DNA of 64,000 nt from Ryuthela nishihirai. Its lineage: Eukaryota > Arthropoda > Arachnida > Araneae > Heptathelidae. Location of the stretch: positions 77,497,501-77,561,500 of the forward strand of contig JAWZYU010000011.1 in NCBI GenBank assembly GCA_038380435.1, written 5' to 3'. How positions within the stretch are numbered: the first letter of the stretch is position 1; every line of letters starts with the position of its first letter. Under the pieces are notes generated by a model. It searched no databases and had not been told where the DNA came from. It worked only from the letters and a program-made list of their open reading frames with translations. The translations under genes and the position numbers were made by a program. This document shows positions 46,743 through 57,301 of this stretch, piece by piece.

Positions 46743-48450
46743 TTCTTGAGAAATGCTTAGAGTTTCAGAAACTTTTGGTTGCTAGCTTTGTTGATTTCAA
46801 AAAGGCTTTCGACTCTGCTGATCATCATAATTTGTGGTTGATTGTGAAATCATATGGTATACCAGACAAGTTAGTTAACATAATAATGAAAGCTCTCTAT
46901 AATAACACTGAGTTGTGTGTGAGAGTTGGTAAGGCTTGTAGCAATTGGTTTTAGCATTGCTTCTGGTGTTCGACAAGGGTGCATTTTGTCTCCTTTTCTC
47001 TTTAGTGCGGTTATTGATTATGTTATGTGAAATTCACTTCAAGGGAAAGATTTTGCCCTTAAATCGGCTGGAGATACGAAAATTTTTGATTTAGATTATG
47101 CTGATGATTTAGCCCTTTTGGCAAATGATGTTGATGAGATGAACTCCTTCATTCAAGCTGTTGATGAAACTGGTATTAGAATAGGTTTGGTTATAAACAG
47201 AGAAAACTAAAGTGATGAAAATTTGTCAAGCAGGCTGTAATTCAGTTAATCTGAATGGTTGCAGTCTTGAGCAGGTGTCACAGTTTAATTATCTTGGGAG
47301 CTATGTAACAGATACTGATGATGTGCGGCATGAGATTAACAGATGAATGGGGATTGCTGCCGGGACTTTTAAGAATCTATGGAGTGTGTGGAAAAATAGG
47401 AGTGTACATCTAAAGACTAAAATTAGGTGGCATAAGAGTTTGGTTCTTTCTAGGGTTAGTTATGGTAGTGAAACTTGGACACTATATAAACAAGATAACA
47501 GGAAACTAGATGTTTTTGATTCTAGATGCTTACATAGTATCTTGGGCATTAGGTGGTTCAACTTTGTAACTAATGATGAGGCTAGGCAAAGGAGTTGGTT
47601 GGTTGGTTAGTTGGTTGTTTGGGGTTTTTTGGCACAACAGCAACTAAGGCTATATTGCACCAAACAAACAATAAAAAGGGTAAAAGACAAAATCCACAAC
47701 CAAAGTTAAAATAGGCACAAACAACATGGCACAAAAACGAGGAGTATAAAAAAGAATAAAAGGAAGTAACAAGTGTGTAAGTCAACAATAACAATGGGTG
47801 TATAGGGCCCATGTAAAAACAAATACGTATAAAAAAAAGAGAAAAAAATGCAAAAATTCGTAAACGAGTAAAATATCCGGTAAAGTGTAAAAATTCGAAA
47901 ACAGGTGTTAAAAGAGAGTCATCAGATAAAATATGGCTGAGTGTAAGGGGCTCAGACGTAAAATTATGGAAGGTAAAATGCATTCTATGTTCGAGGTTAA
48001 AAACTGGACACGAGAGTAAAATGTGCTTAATGGTTAAAATGGTGTCACAATACTCACACTTAGGTTCGCCGTCCGCCTTGAGAAGAAATGAATGAGTTAT
48101 AAACGAATGACCTAAGCAGAGCCAAGCAAGTAAAACTTCCTCCTTGCGATTTATGCACAAAGGAGTTGGCAACCTCCTTTAAGCAGCATATTGTCCAGAG
48201 AGAGACTCCACTGGTTTGGCCATGTTGCCCATATGGATAATTACAGATTGTTGAATAGGGTTACAGTGTGCCTAGAGGCCTCAGAAAGAGGGGGAGACCT
48301 AGGATGCAGTGGGCAGACAATGTCAAACAGGACCTTGTTAGAATTGGCGGGCAGTGCCAGATGCAGCAGATGTAGCTTAGGACAGATATGCTTCGAGAAC
48401 TTAACTGCATGGTCTGGTTGGACCTCCATAGCCCATGGCTGTTTGAGGAG
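46743..48450 (+). mobile_element. RTE-like LINE copy 4, RT to 3' end (continuation)
   Basis: Resumes at CTTGAGAAATGCTTAGAG and continues through F-V-D-F-K-K-A-F-D-S (about 46785-46815), RQGCILSPFLF, the intact YADDLALLAND box (47097-47130) and the C-terminal region. At 47347-47600 the frame reads WKNRSVHLKTKIRWHKSLVL. The host frame is split by an I-like LINE at 47599-48157 and ends with a GHVAHMDNYRLLNRV block and a GGAGGAGGAGG tail near 48450. Confidence 0.8.
47599..48157 (-). mobile_element. I-like LINE, 3' end fragment with 12-bp target duplication
   Basis: A 559-bp 5'-truncated insertion. Target duplication CAAAGGAGTTGG at 47587-47598 and 48158-48169. The minus-strand frame (48172 to 47582) gives the C-terminus of an RNase H-bearing LINE: RKEEVLLAWLCLGHSFITHS, then a zinc knuckle C-E-Y-C-x7-H-x4-C (CEYCDTILTIKHILLSC). 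The 3' end is a CCAA-type repeat instead of poly(A), as in I-clade elements, which end in short tandem repeats. Confidence 0.9.
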
Positions 48451-49278
48451 GAGGAGGAGGATTTATTTCTGCTTTAAACCAATTTCAAGATTCCTAGAAT
48501 TGTTTTTATCGTTTTGTCCTAGCATTCAATGCATTTCCTACTATTGAAACCAAAACCATCATTTGTTTATCTAATTCTGTGGCATCAACTAGGTTACAAA
48601 CCAAAAGAGACAGATGGCAATAATTAGTAGCATGTGTTGGTGAATGCTGTGTGTAGTATCATCGACATAGGATATCTTTTCAATTCAGTCAGGTTTAATT
48701 ATAAAAGTATAAATAAAATACTATTTCATTTCTATATATTTATTTCTATAGATTTATATCTCATTCCTGACCTTTCAAAGTTAGACTACATCACTGTTTA
48801 TGACAATGGCTGGCTTAATACTTGTTGCTGTTGATATTTTAACACTGTGATAAGTTAAATTTTTTTATTATTACTTCTGCATTTTCCTGTCAAAAAATTA
48901 TCTTTTATCATTTCCTGGAAATGAATTAGGTTTGCATATAGAAGTAGAAAGGACTTCCTTGTCATGGAAATCTGTCCTCCTATGGTTAGAAGGGTAATTT
49001 CATGAAGGGCATTCCTTCCCTTGGCAAAACTTTATTTCAAAGTAACTATTAGTTTTTATTGAAAGGTTTTAAAAAATTTTATCTACTACCCCCTCCCCCC
49101 ATCCAGTTCTTGACTGTGCCTCTGTGAGGATACTCAAATTTTTTAACCTCAGTGCACTAACTTTTCAACATTTTGCCATGATTTTCAAAATGCACCACCC
49201 AAAGAAAAAATGCATGGTGCCTAGAAAAAGCCAAGAAAGCTCCTCCATTCACTTTTCTTTAATCAGTTTTACTTTATC

Positions 49279-49935
49279 TGTTACAATTATTATTTTGGGA
49301 CGTTTAATTTTCAGTTGAATCATTATTTCTCCTTTGCCCATACCATAAGAGGAGTCGTGCATGTGTAACTCCGATTTTTGATTGACAGTCCCTAATGAAT
49401 TTGAAAGGACACACCTTTTTTGCTTCAGAGCTAGAGTAATTGTCAATTTATGCAAATGTGCTTTTCCAGTGACCAACACATGTCAGTTGTATGCCACGTG
49501 TAATGTAAGTGATGTTAGGTCACGGAGTAGTGACACAGTAGTCAGAATGTTAGAGTGGAGAGTGTTGGTGCTCAGAGAGGAGCAGCTTTGTTTGAGTGAA
49601 CCGAGTTGTTCAGATATTTTTGTAGAAGGAAGTTTCACTTTGGCGAGTCTAGATTTTTGGAAATAAACTTTATTTGCTTTATGAAATAGTTTTTGACTTT
49701 ATAATTTTTTTTTATCTTGAGTCGAGTTTTAATATTTTGGATAGAATTTAATAATTGACAATCCTTTGATTTAAATTCTTTTCTGCTAAGTAACAATCAT
49801 ACTAAGAACCATCATTTAACTTTATTGGCAAGATTAATTGTCTGGTGCCTGAGCTATCCAGTAATTTAACATACATTTTGAATCAGTACAAGATCCATTG
49901 TAAAGGAAGTAACATACATTTTGAAGTGTTACACA
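49279..49935 (+). mobile_element. Solo LTR
   Basis: 657 bp from TGTTACAATTATT to GTGTTACACA, flanked by the 4-bp duplication TATC (49275-49278 and 49936-49939). It carries a polyadenylation signal in TTTGGAAATAAACTTTATTT (about 49656-49675). TG...CA ends and a 4-bp duplication suggest a Gypsy-type LTR. The sister copy at about 1494-2214 shares most of the sequence. No internal retroelement region is seen. Confidence 0.62.
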
Positions 49936-50308
49936 TATCCAAAAACAGCACAGAGAAAAAACCTTATGAATTACAAACAGTGCAAAGTTACCTTGTGCAA
50001 GTCTGGCCAATGTTTTAAAGTATTACAATGAAAAGTATAAACAAAAAACAAAAGTCTAATTTTATTTGAAAATTTTTTTATTACTCAAAAAGAAATTTCC
50101 TTTCCATTGATATATATATAATTTAACTGTTTTCATTCATTGGGTTTTCTAAACTTTTAATTGCCTAGTCAGATCTATTCATTCATGGTGAAAGTCTTAT
50201 TAAAATTAATAAGACTTTTTATTTATGTTTGTAAATTTGTTATTTCAATAAAATTCAGAATTAAATTCTATTAAATTTGGTATATAATATGACCCCTATT
50301 TCTGTTGA

Positions 50309-50519
50309 GCCGTCCCGTGGCCCAGTGGTTAGCACGCTTGGCTACTGATCTAAGGGACCTGGGTTCGACCCTCGGGTAAGGCATGGATGTATGTGTCGTT
50401 TTTCTGTTGAGGTCCTGCCATCCTCTCAGACCTTCTACTATGGCATATAAACTGACAGGCTCCTGTCAGACCTCTGTGGCAAGCAGCTGTTTGAGGGGGT
50501 ATTTATTTTTTATTTTTAT
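50309..50519 (+). mobile_element. SINE-B copy with 12-bp target duplication
   Basis: A 211-bp copy starting GCCGTCCCGTGGCCCAGTGG. Target duplication TATTTCTGTTGA at 50297-50308 and 50520-50531. Inserted in P element copy P6. Confidence 0.93.
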
Positions 50520-51130
50520 TATTTCTGTTGATTGGTTATTCATTAAAAAATTCGAAGGTTGACTTGTTTGACTTGGCACAGTTGACAAAAAGCTACTTCT
50601 CTCAAAGTACACAGAACAAATTTTCAAAAAGTAATTTTTATCATTTTGAGTAAAAAATTATTTTTCTGTTAATCAGAAATAGGCTTTCTAATCATATGCA
50701 TTGTAATTATTTTTGTCTATTAGTTTTTTAATTCTTTCTCTACCATACCAGACCAAAATGGTCCAAACTGCAGGTAAGACGTAGTGAAGAGGAAGGTATA
50801 ACATTGATTGGACGAGTCCATTTAAAATCTCTACCAGTTTGGGCCAGTATAGAATTCTACCAGTTTGGGAACAGTATAGAAGAGTTAAATTTTTATTTGC
50901 AATGCCAGATTTTTTTTACTACATGACTAAAAAAAGCACTATTAAAATAAAACTAGTAGTCTTTGTTAAATTTTTATTGTCAGAAAATCCAAAATTAAAT
51001 GCTGATTAATTTGGCAATAACATGCCATAATTCCTTTCATTAGTTATTTGGCAAAAAAGTTCTAAAATAATTTTTTTTGGCTTAGAAAAGTGAAAAAATA
51101 GCTGGTCCTGTGGATGTAAAATCAGTTTTC

Positions 51131-51954
51131 AGATCGGATTTTGAAAACTAGTATTCTTTGAATGAAAACTGATATATTCAGTTTTGTTTTTATTTAAATG
51201 TAAATTATTTTAAGCCGCTTATGTAATTTACACATTTGAAGATTAGCCATTCTGCATAAAACGTTTGTTATACTTTTGTAAATCAATACAATGTTGGCAG
51301 TAAATGACATATTTCAACATCAAAATTTTTGCCAATGATATTAATGACATACAGGAGAAATGGCAGGACCCAAAGTTAAGCCTTGAGGTCTATATCAGTT
51401 TACTGTTTAATACCACTAGAGACATCCTTAATTTTAGTTTGTTGCCAACTGTTAATTGTTCAATATATTAACTGTCACCTGATATGTGTCATGCTACTAC
51501 TTAAGCTCTAGGTGCTGCATGATATGTATGTACATCAAGTTCAGCAGTTCCTCACATTTGATCCAGTCAGCCCTAACAATATCTTTTCCAGCACCACTGG
51601 CACCTGAATTGAGATTACAGCTATCTGTGTGTGAGGCTGGCTCCTTATCCAGTATCTTTCCAAGTAAGGGTAACAAGGCAAACAATAAATGTGTTAGGGT
51701 TCAATCATGACAAGCTACTGCTTGTCAGTGGCTTTTCAAGTATGGGTAACAAAGCAGAGGCAAATGTGTTCTTGTCCCAGTGGCTTTTATAAGCATGGGT
51801 ATCAAGATAGCAGCAAACATATTAAGATTTAATACAATCTTGATAGCCTACTCTGACACCATAAAAAAATAGTGTTGTGGAATTTCAGTAATAATTATCT
51901 GATAGTACTGAGTGGTGTCTTCGAAATAATCAAACTGGTGTTAAGTGAACTTAT
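51131..51954. other. Intron sequence without recognised elements
   Basis: Contains a short internal repetition around TTTTCAAGTATGGGTAACAA and TTTATAAGCATGGGTATCAA (51660-51840). No coding or RNA feature seen. Confidence 0.4.
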
Positions 51955-51958
51955 TTAA

Positions 51959-52338
51959 CCCTTTGCACTCAAAGGTTTTTTCACTATAGGGGAGTAGCAA
52001 CTTGAAGGTTTTTTGCTAAAAAGTTGATGCAATTTTTTACAACTAACATAAAAATAAATCATACATGAACAATGTAAAATCAAACTCATCTTCATTGCTA
52101 CTAATTTCATCATTTGGCTCCATTTTTATAACCACTAAAACAAACTAAGTTTAAAATAATAATTTTAATTAAACACAATGATGTACTATGAAGTGCACAT
52201 AGACAATAGATTTACACATCTAAAATGTAAAGATGAAAGATATCTGTTTATAAAACAGTTATTGTCACCTCTCAGTTGTCATTCGAGTTGCTGCATCAAA
52301 TTAAGTGGCGACTGAGGGTAGTCTCTCGAGTGCAAGGG
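51959..52338. mobile_element. TTAA-flanked MITE, 380 bp
   Basis: TTAA on both sides (51955-51958 and 52339-52342). Inverted ends CCCTTTGCACTC and, inward from the right, CCCTTGCACTCGAG. The interior is unlike the P and Q elements. Typical of a non-autonomous piggyBac-like MITE. Confidence 0.8.
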
Positions 52339-52844
52339 TTAATAATATATAAAATAAGATGCTATTTACAAGAAATACAATTTGAATAATTTACTTAATG
52401 AATAAGTCATCAAACTACATTCATACAAAAATCATTAAATGATTAATCTGTATGATACTCTTGAGCATACACGTTGGACAATTCCAACTTTAGAACATGC
52501 TTTTCCCCAAAAGTGACATCCTGTGACACACAAATAAGCCTATTTTACTGTATTTGAGTGTAAATTCATATGAAATTCATGGGATGTATCAATCAATTAT
52601 TAAATGACTAATGCTGACCATGTATTGATTATTAGTTATTAATTATTAGGGGTTAATTCTACTTTCATTAATATCACAAAGTATGCATGATGTAGACTTT
52701 GATCGCTGTTGCCACATGCTGCTGTTTTTCGATGAGGCCCAACACTACCACAGTCCAAGCACTTTTTCATAAATGCACAAGAAGGTAAATTGCTTTTATC
52801 ATTTGAATTCTAGTGATCGGAGATAAAAGTTTCATTCCTGTAGT

Positions 52845-54166
52845 AAAAGGTTGCAAAAAAATTTTTTTTTTCCAAATAGAAATCTGAATTTTTTTTAACT
52901 GTTGCTAATTAAATATATCGTAAAATAACATTTAAATCTATGATATATATTCTTACCTGTTGATTCTGCTTGAAAAAAAATAGGATTTAAAAATAAATCT
53001 ATTTCAGTCAGCAGAGAAAGTATGTGCATATTCAGTCACCGTAAACGGTATCACGTAGCGAAGATTTAGTTTATGCCTTTATTCTGTTGTACCATGCTTA
53101 GATTATCAATCTGTTGCACTTCCCTATACTTTTTGCTATTTATAGCTCTTCTACAGTTGTAATGCTTTCTAAACTTTCAAAATAAAAAATATTGATTTTA
53201 CTACTATCAGAATTTGTGTCATCTGGTAACTAGGCACATCTGCTTTCAGTCAATATTTTAGCAGACTTTCGATTTTAAAGACATTTCTTATTTACTTTAA
53301 TGCTTCAAAAATATTTTTAATTGCTTCTCAAATGGATACTGTGATTATAAACAATAATTAATTAGAAACGATCAAAAGTGAAACTGCTAGTGATGTACGG
53401 ATGGCAGCAATCAGAACAACATTAGGATTATTCAAAGCACGACTTTCAAACAGTAGGACTTTATTTATCAATACTTTTAATAACATTTGAATCAAATAAA
53501 CTAATTAAGGTCAGAAAACTGCATTTTTAACCAAAATTTGTGCCGGAATTTTAAAATTAAACTTTTCCGTAGCAGTTATGCAGCTTCATAATAAAGCAAC
53601 TCATTCTCAAATTCAGTGCTTCACAGCTAAACTTTAAATACTTTGAAACACTTCATTGATTTTTGTTCTTCAAAGTTTTTCATTTTATCGTTCATAATTC
53701 TTTATCAATTTTCTAATAAATTTTTCAATTATCTTGTTTTTAAAGCAAGATTATTTCTTATGACACTGCTTTTCTTAGGCTTAGAGTTTGCCAATCGTCA
53801 AAAGTCTAAGAATATGCATTATACGTTATATGCAAAAATGACTAATTTGGAAAAACTAAATAAATGGAAGATTTACGCATTAATAGAAATTTATGAACTG
53901 TTTATATTAGAATAATAAAATAATATATAAAAAAAAAAATGGAGAAAATATTAGGGAAGATATCACTCTGAATTTAACATTGATCAATTTATACGTATTT
54001 ATATATATTTGAAATTCTACTAAAGATAAAATACAAAAAACAAGTAAAATTTTCCAATGTTTTAAAAAAATGCTTAAAAAATTTACCTTAACATTTTTTT
54101 CTTAGAATTTTTGTTAATTTGTTAAGCCCAAATAAATGCTCTTTCTATTGGTATATAACATGACAT
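52845..54166 (+). mobile_element. Q element copy, right end replaced by a LINE
   Basis: Matches 11640-13120 in order (ATTTAAATCTATGATATATA, TCACCGTAAACGG, GTAATGCTTTCTAAACTTT, GCATTATACGTTATATGC). It is cut at 54166 by RTE-like LINE copy 5. It gives the SINE-free state of the 11927 insertion site. Confidence 0.65.
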
Positions 54167-54200
54167 ATTTACAGCAAAATTTAAGACAAGCGTTAAAGAC

Positions 54201-56057
54201 TTGAATGTTATATGCTGTTATGCCCCCACTGAGGATGCCGATGAGGATGAGAAGGATAGGTTTTATGAACAACTACAGGATATTTTGAATTCTGTCAAGA
54301 AAGGAGATATTACCCTTGTTCTTGGTGACTTCAATGCCACAGTTGGTACTGACTCTGCCCTTTGGGGAGGAGTAATAGGCCCTTTTGGTATTGGTAGCTG
54401 CAATGGACAACATCTCCTACAGGTAAGTCAACTCAATGGATTCAGAATAACTAACACTTATTACAAACACCGTGACATACATAAGTACACATGGGTTTCA
54501 CCTGATGGGCTGCATAAGAATATGATTGATTACATATTAATTAACAGCAAATGGGCTAGTTCTGTTAGGAATACCAGGGCATATAGGGGAGCTGAAATTG
54601 GATCTGACCATTACCTTGCTAAAAGTGTGTTGCAACTTAAACTTAAAAAGTGCTGTGCTAGGGTTAAAAAATTTACTTTTAATACTGAAGCTCTGAAAGA
54701 CCCTGTTATAGCCAAAGCTTACCATGATAGGTTACTTAGTCATTATGACAGTCATGGTATGCTTACTACTGAAGTTGAGGAAGAATGGGATCATTTTAAA
54801 CAGGCTTTTTTGGACACTAACAGTACTCTTTTAGGAAAAAAGGGGCAGAAGAGGCAGAATTATCTGAGTGATAAGGCACTTGAGCTTATTTCAGAAAGAA
54901 AGAACTGCAGGAATGTCCTTAATCAATACCCTACTAGTCCTAATAGAAAGCATTACAGAGACCTTAATAAACTTGTAAAGGATCAGTTAGCTGCTGATAA
55001 GAATCTTTGGCTTGATGGTTTGGCTGACAAAGCCGAGGAAGCAGTTAGACAGCACAACAGCAGAGAGCTGTACCAGATAGTTAATGTTTTGTGCGATAGA
55101 AAATGGACAGGTATACAGGGATTGAAGGATAAACAAAGTAAGGTTATAGGTGTTGAGGATTCTGTCATGGCTAGGTGGGCTGAGCATTTCAGTGATGTTC
55201 TAAACAATGTGGTTAGTTCTACTCCCATTGTTCGCAATGATGACAGATGCATTGGTGGCTTTAATGTTGGCCCTATAACACAATCTGAAGTTATTTTGGC
55301 TATTACTAAACTTAAACTTCATAAATCCCCAGGGGTAGATGAAATTACTACGGAAATGCTTATAGCTGGGAATGTTTCGGTTACCACTTGGATGATTGAA
55401 ATTTTGATTATCTTTTATGGTAAGGGCATGGTTCCTAAGGATTTTACCAGAGCTATCATTATCCCTATTTTCAAAAAAGGTGATAGCAGTTCTTGTGATA
55501 ACTATTGGGGTATCAGCCTACTCTCTGTTCTTTGCATGATTGTGCTTAATAGAATTAAGAATCTGGTTGACAGGCAATTGCGTGATGAGCAATATGGATT
55601 CAGAAGTGGTAGGGGATGTGTAGATCAGATATTTTCAATTAGGCAGATTCTTGAGAAATGTTTAGAGTTTCAGAAACCTTTGGTTGCTAGCTTTGTTGAT
55701 TTCAAAAAGGCTTTCGACTCTGTTGATTGTCCTAATTTGTGGTTGATTGTGAAATCATATGGTATACCAGACAAGTTAGTTAACATAATGACAGCTCTCT
55801 GTAATAACACTGAGTCGTGTGTGAGAGTTGGTAAAGCTTGTAGCAATTGGTTTAGCATTACTTCTGCTGTTCGACAAGGGTGCATTTTGTCTCCTTTTCT
55901 CTTTCGTTTGGTTATTGATTATGTTATGCGAAATTCACTTCAAGGGAAAGAATATGGCCATAAATGGGCTGGAGATACGAAAATTTCTGATTTAGATTAT
56001 GCTGATGATTTAGCCCTTTTGGCAAATGATGTTGATGAGATGAACTCTTTCATTTGA
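54201..56057 (+). CDS. LINE ORF: endonuclease (C-terminal part) and reverse transcriptase
   Basis: A 618-residue frame. The start codon is internal: homology continues upstream, so the true N-terminus, with the catalytic Glu of the endonuclease, is missing. Visible motifs: GDFN at residues 42-45, MIDYILI at 108-114 and GSDHYL at 134-139 (endonuclease active-site Asp and Asp-His); RT core FVDFKKAFDSV near 498-508 with the first catalytic Asp at 500; RQGCILSPFLF near 560; YADD at 600-603. Oddities against the other copies: a 12-bp in-frame deletion removes P-G-K-V after SLLSV, and NYRG is changed to NYWG. The frame ends at a TGA that replaces an Arg codon, and the sequence beyond remains coding-like. 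It cannot mobilise itself as it stands. Confidence 0.85.
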   Translation: MNVICCYAPTEDADEDEKDRFYEQLQDILNSVKKGDITLVLGDFNATVGTDSALWGGVIGPFGIGSCNGQHLLQVSQLNGFRITNTYYKHRDIHKYTWVSPDGLHKNMIDYILINSKWASSVRNTRAYRGAEIGSDHYLAKSVLQLKLKKCCARVKKFTFNTEALKDPVIAKAYHDRLLSHYDSHGMLTTEVEEEWDHFKQAFLDTNSTLLGKKGQKRQNYLSDKALELISERKNCRNVLNQYPTSPNRKHYRDLNKLVKDQLAADKNLWLDGLADKAEEAVRQHNSRELYQIVNVLCDRKWTGIQGLKDKQSKVIGVEDSVMARWAEHFSDVLNNVVSSTPIVRNDDRCIGGFNVGPITQSEVILAITKLKLHKSPGVDEITTEMLIAGNVSVTTWMIEILIIFYGKGMVPKDFTRAIIIPIFKKGDSSSCDNYWGISLLSVLCMIVLNRIKNLVDRQLRDEQYGFRSGRGCVDQIFSIRQILEKCLEFQKPLVASFVDFKKAFDSVDCPNLWLIVKSYGIPDKLVNIMTALCNNTESCVRVGKACSNWFSITSAVRQGCILSPFLFRLVIDYVMRNSLQGKEYGHKWAGDTKISDLDYADDLALLANDVDEMNSFI

Positions 56058-56757
56058 GCTGTTGATGAAACTGGTAGTAGATTAGGTTTGGTTATAAACA
56101 GAGAGAAAACTAAAGTGATGAATATTGGTCAGGCAGGCTGTGATTCAGTTAATCTGAATGGTTGCAATTTTGAGCAGGTGTCACAGTTTAATTATCTTGG
56201 GAGCAATGTAAGAGATAATGGTGATGTGCGGCATGAGATTAACAGACGAATAGGGATTGCTGCTAGGACTTTTAAGAATCTATGGAGAGTGTGGAGAAAT
56301 AGGCATATACACCTAAAGACTAAAATTAGACTGTATAATAGTTTGGTTCTTTCTAGGGTTAGTTATGGTAGTGAAACTTGGACACTTTGTAAACAAGATA
56401 ACAGGAAACTAGATGCTTTTGATTCCAGTTGCTTATGCAATATCTTGGGCATTAGGTGGTTCAACTTTGTAACTAATGATGAGGTTAGGGAAAGAAGTTT
56501 GCAGCATATTGTGCAGAGAGAGACTCCGTTGGTTTGGCCATGTTGCCCGTATGAATAATTATAAATTGGTGAATAGGGTTATGAACAGTGTGCCTAGAGG
56601 CCTCAGAAAGAGGGGGAGACCTAGGATGCAGTGGGCCGACAAGGTCAAACAGGACCTTATTACAATTGGTGTGCAGTGGCCAGATGCAGTAGATGTAGCT
56701 CAGGACAGACTTGCTTGGAGAACTAAATTGCATGGTCTGGTTGGACCTCCGTAGCTC
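56058..56757 (+). pseudogene. C-terminal part of the LINE ORF after a stop and a frameshift
   Basis: In frame with the preceding ORF to 56558 (MVINREKTKVMNIGQAG, YLGSNVRDNGDVRHEINRRI, YGSETWTLCKQDNRKLDAFD), then shifted near 56500. The second frame gives LCRERLRWFGHVARMNNYKL and a GLRKRGRPRMQW block. The W-F-G-H-V-x-R-M and R-K-R-G-R-P blocks are typical C-terminal blocks of this LINE type. Confidence 0.82.
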
Positions 56758-56790
56758 AGGGCTGCTTGAGGATGATGATGAAGGATGTTC

Positions 56791-57226
56791 ATTTTATGGC
56801 TGCCATTAATGGATTATTAATTAAATATTTACTAACAAGTAGACTGAATCCGTTTATTTACACATCTGCAGTAAATGGCCAATTATTTCTTTTAATGTGA
56901 TCTCTTGTTATAGCTAGTGGCAAAATAAGGACTTTAGAAGAGTGGTGGGTACTACTTCATAATTTCTCTCCATTATACTTCAAGAAGCACAAATTAAATA
57001 TGTGAAACATGAACTGGGTTGCATTCATTTGACAATGCTCAAAATGCCAGCTGTTACAAATGAGATGGAAGTCAAACAAATAAACACATGCATGCTGACC
57101 CATGATTTAACATCTCATCAGACAGAGCAAAGGTATAGTGGATAAAATTAACAGTCGGGACATTTCTGTGCTGCAAACTGGTTTTAATTCTTAACTCTAT
57201 TTTATACATTTCTAAAATTTTCTTAC
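56791..57226. other. Intron flank of exon A
   Basis: Sequence between the LINE copy 5 tail and the donor site of exon A. No element recognised. The exon A donor is GTAAGA at 57221-57226. Confidence 0.5.
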
Positions 57227-57301
57227 CTTAAAATTCATTTCCATGAGCAGTCGAAATTGTTTACTCGCCCAAATCAGATCTTTGGTTAGTGGTTTACTTC
57301 C
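57227..57301 (-). CDS. GW182/TNRC6 exon A: first half of UBA-like domain
   Basis: A 75-bp internal exon of 25 codons in phase 0. A polypyrimidine tract and AG stand just upstream (57302-57303) and the donor GTAAGA just downstream (57221-57226). The product includes LTKDLIWASKQFRLLMEMNF, the helix 1 and loop of a UBA fold (the M-x-F step matches the usual M-G-F). The domain continues in exon B about 16.7 kb away. UBA-like domains sit in the middle of GW182 proteins, between the GW repeats and the Q-rich region. The exon is too short to appear as a convincing ORF; identification rests on its join with exon B. Confidence 0.85.

Larger units (their letters stand above)
48455..51130 (-). mobile_element. 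P element copy P6 with solo LTR and SINE-B
   Basis: Reverse-oriented P sequence. It matches P1 from CCTAGAATTG (48492) through the CTGGTCCTGTGGATGTAAA block at 51100. The right terminus is lost and the left end adjoins the 3' end of RTE-like LINE copy 4. It contains the LTR at 49279-49935 and the SINE-B at 50309-50519. Confidence 0.65.
54167..56790 (+). mobile_element. RTE-like LINE copy 5, best preserved
   Basis: 5'-truncated within the endonuclease and otherwise nearly intact to a GATGATGATGA tail at about 56770-56790. It holds the longest open frame in the window (54201-56057). An in-frame TGA at 56055 (other copies have an Arg codon there) is followed in the same frame by 56058-56558, then one frameshift near 56500 leads to 56476-56754. 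It interrupts a Q element whose right part is missing. Confidence 0.88.
9050..57301 (-). other. GW182/TNRC6-like gene, internal part (five exons)
   Basis: Span of five minus-strand exons that join in one open frame of 217 codons. GW182/TNRC6 proteins bind Argonaute through GW repeats and recruit deadenylases to microRNA targets in cytoplasmic P bodies. Seen here, in gene order: the two halves of a UBA-like domain, a low-complexity Asn/Ser/Gly linker, an Asn/Gln-rich segment and a piece ending in VQQIQMAVQAGHLNPQ, which I recognise as the conserved TNRC6 Q-rich motif. Junction phases fit at every step (0, 1, 0, 0). Introns are 16749, 4628, 6588 and 19636 bp. The N-terminal GW exons should lie beyond 64000, and the PAM2 and RRM exons before position 1. 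Additional small exons inside the introns cannot be excluded. Confidence 0.85.

Noticed and set aside
47582..48172. A 196-residue protein with a zinc knuckle as a host gene.
   Set aside because: C-terminal fragment of an I-like LINE plus its 3' UTR, bounded by a 12-bp target duplication.
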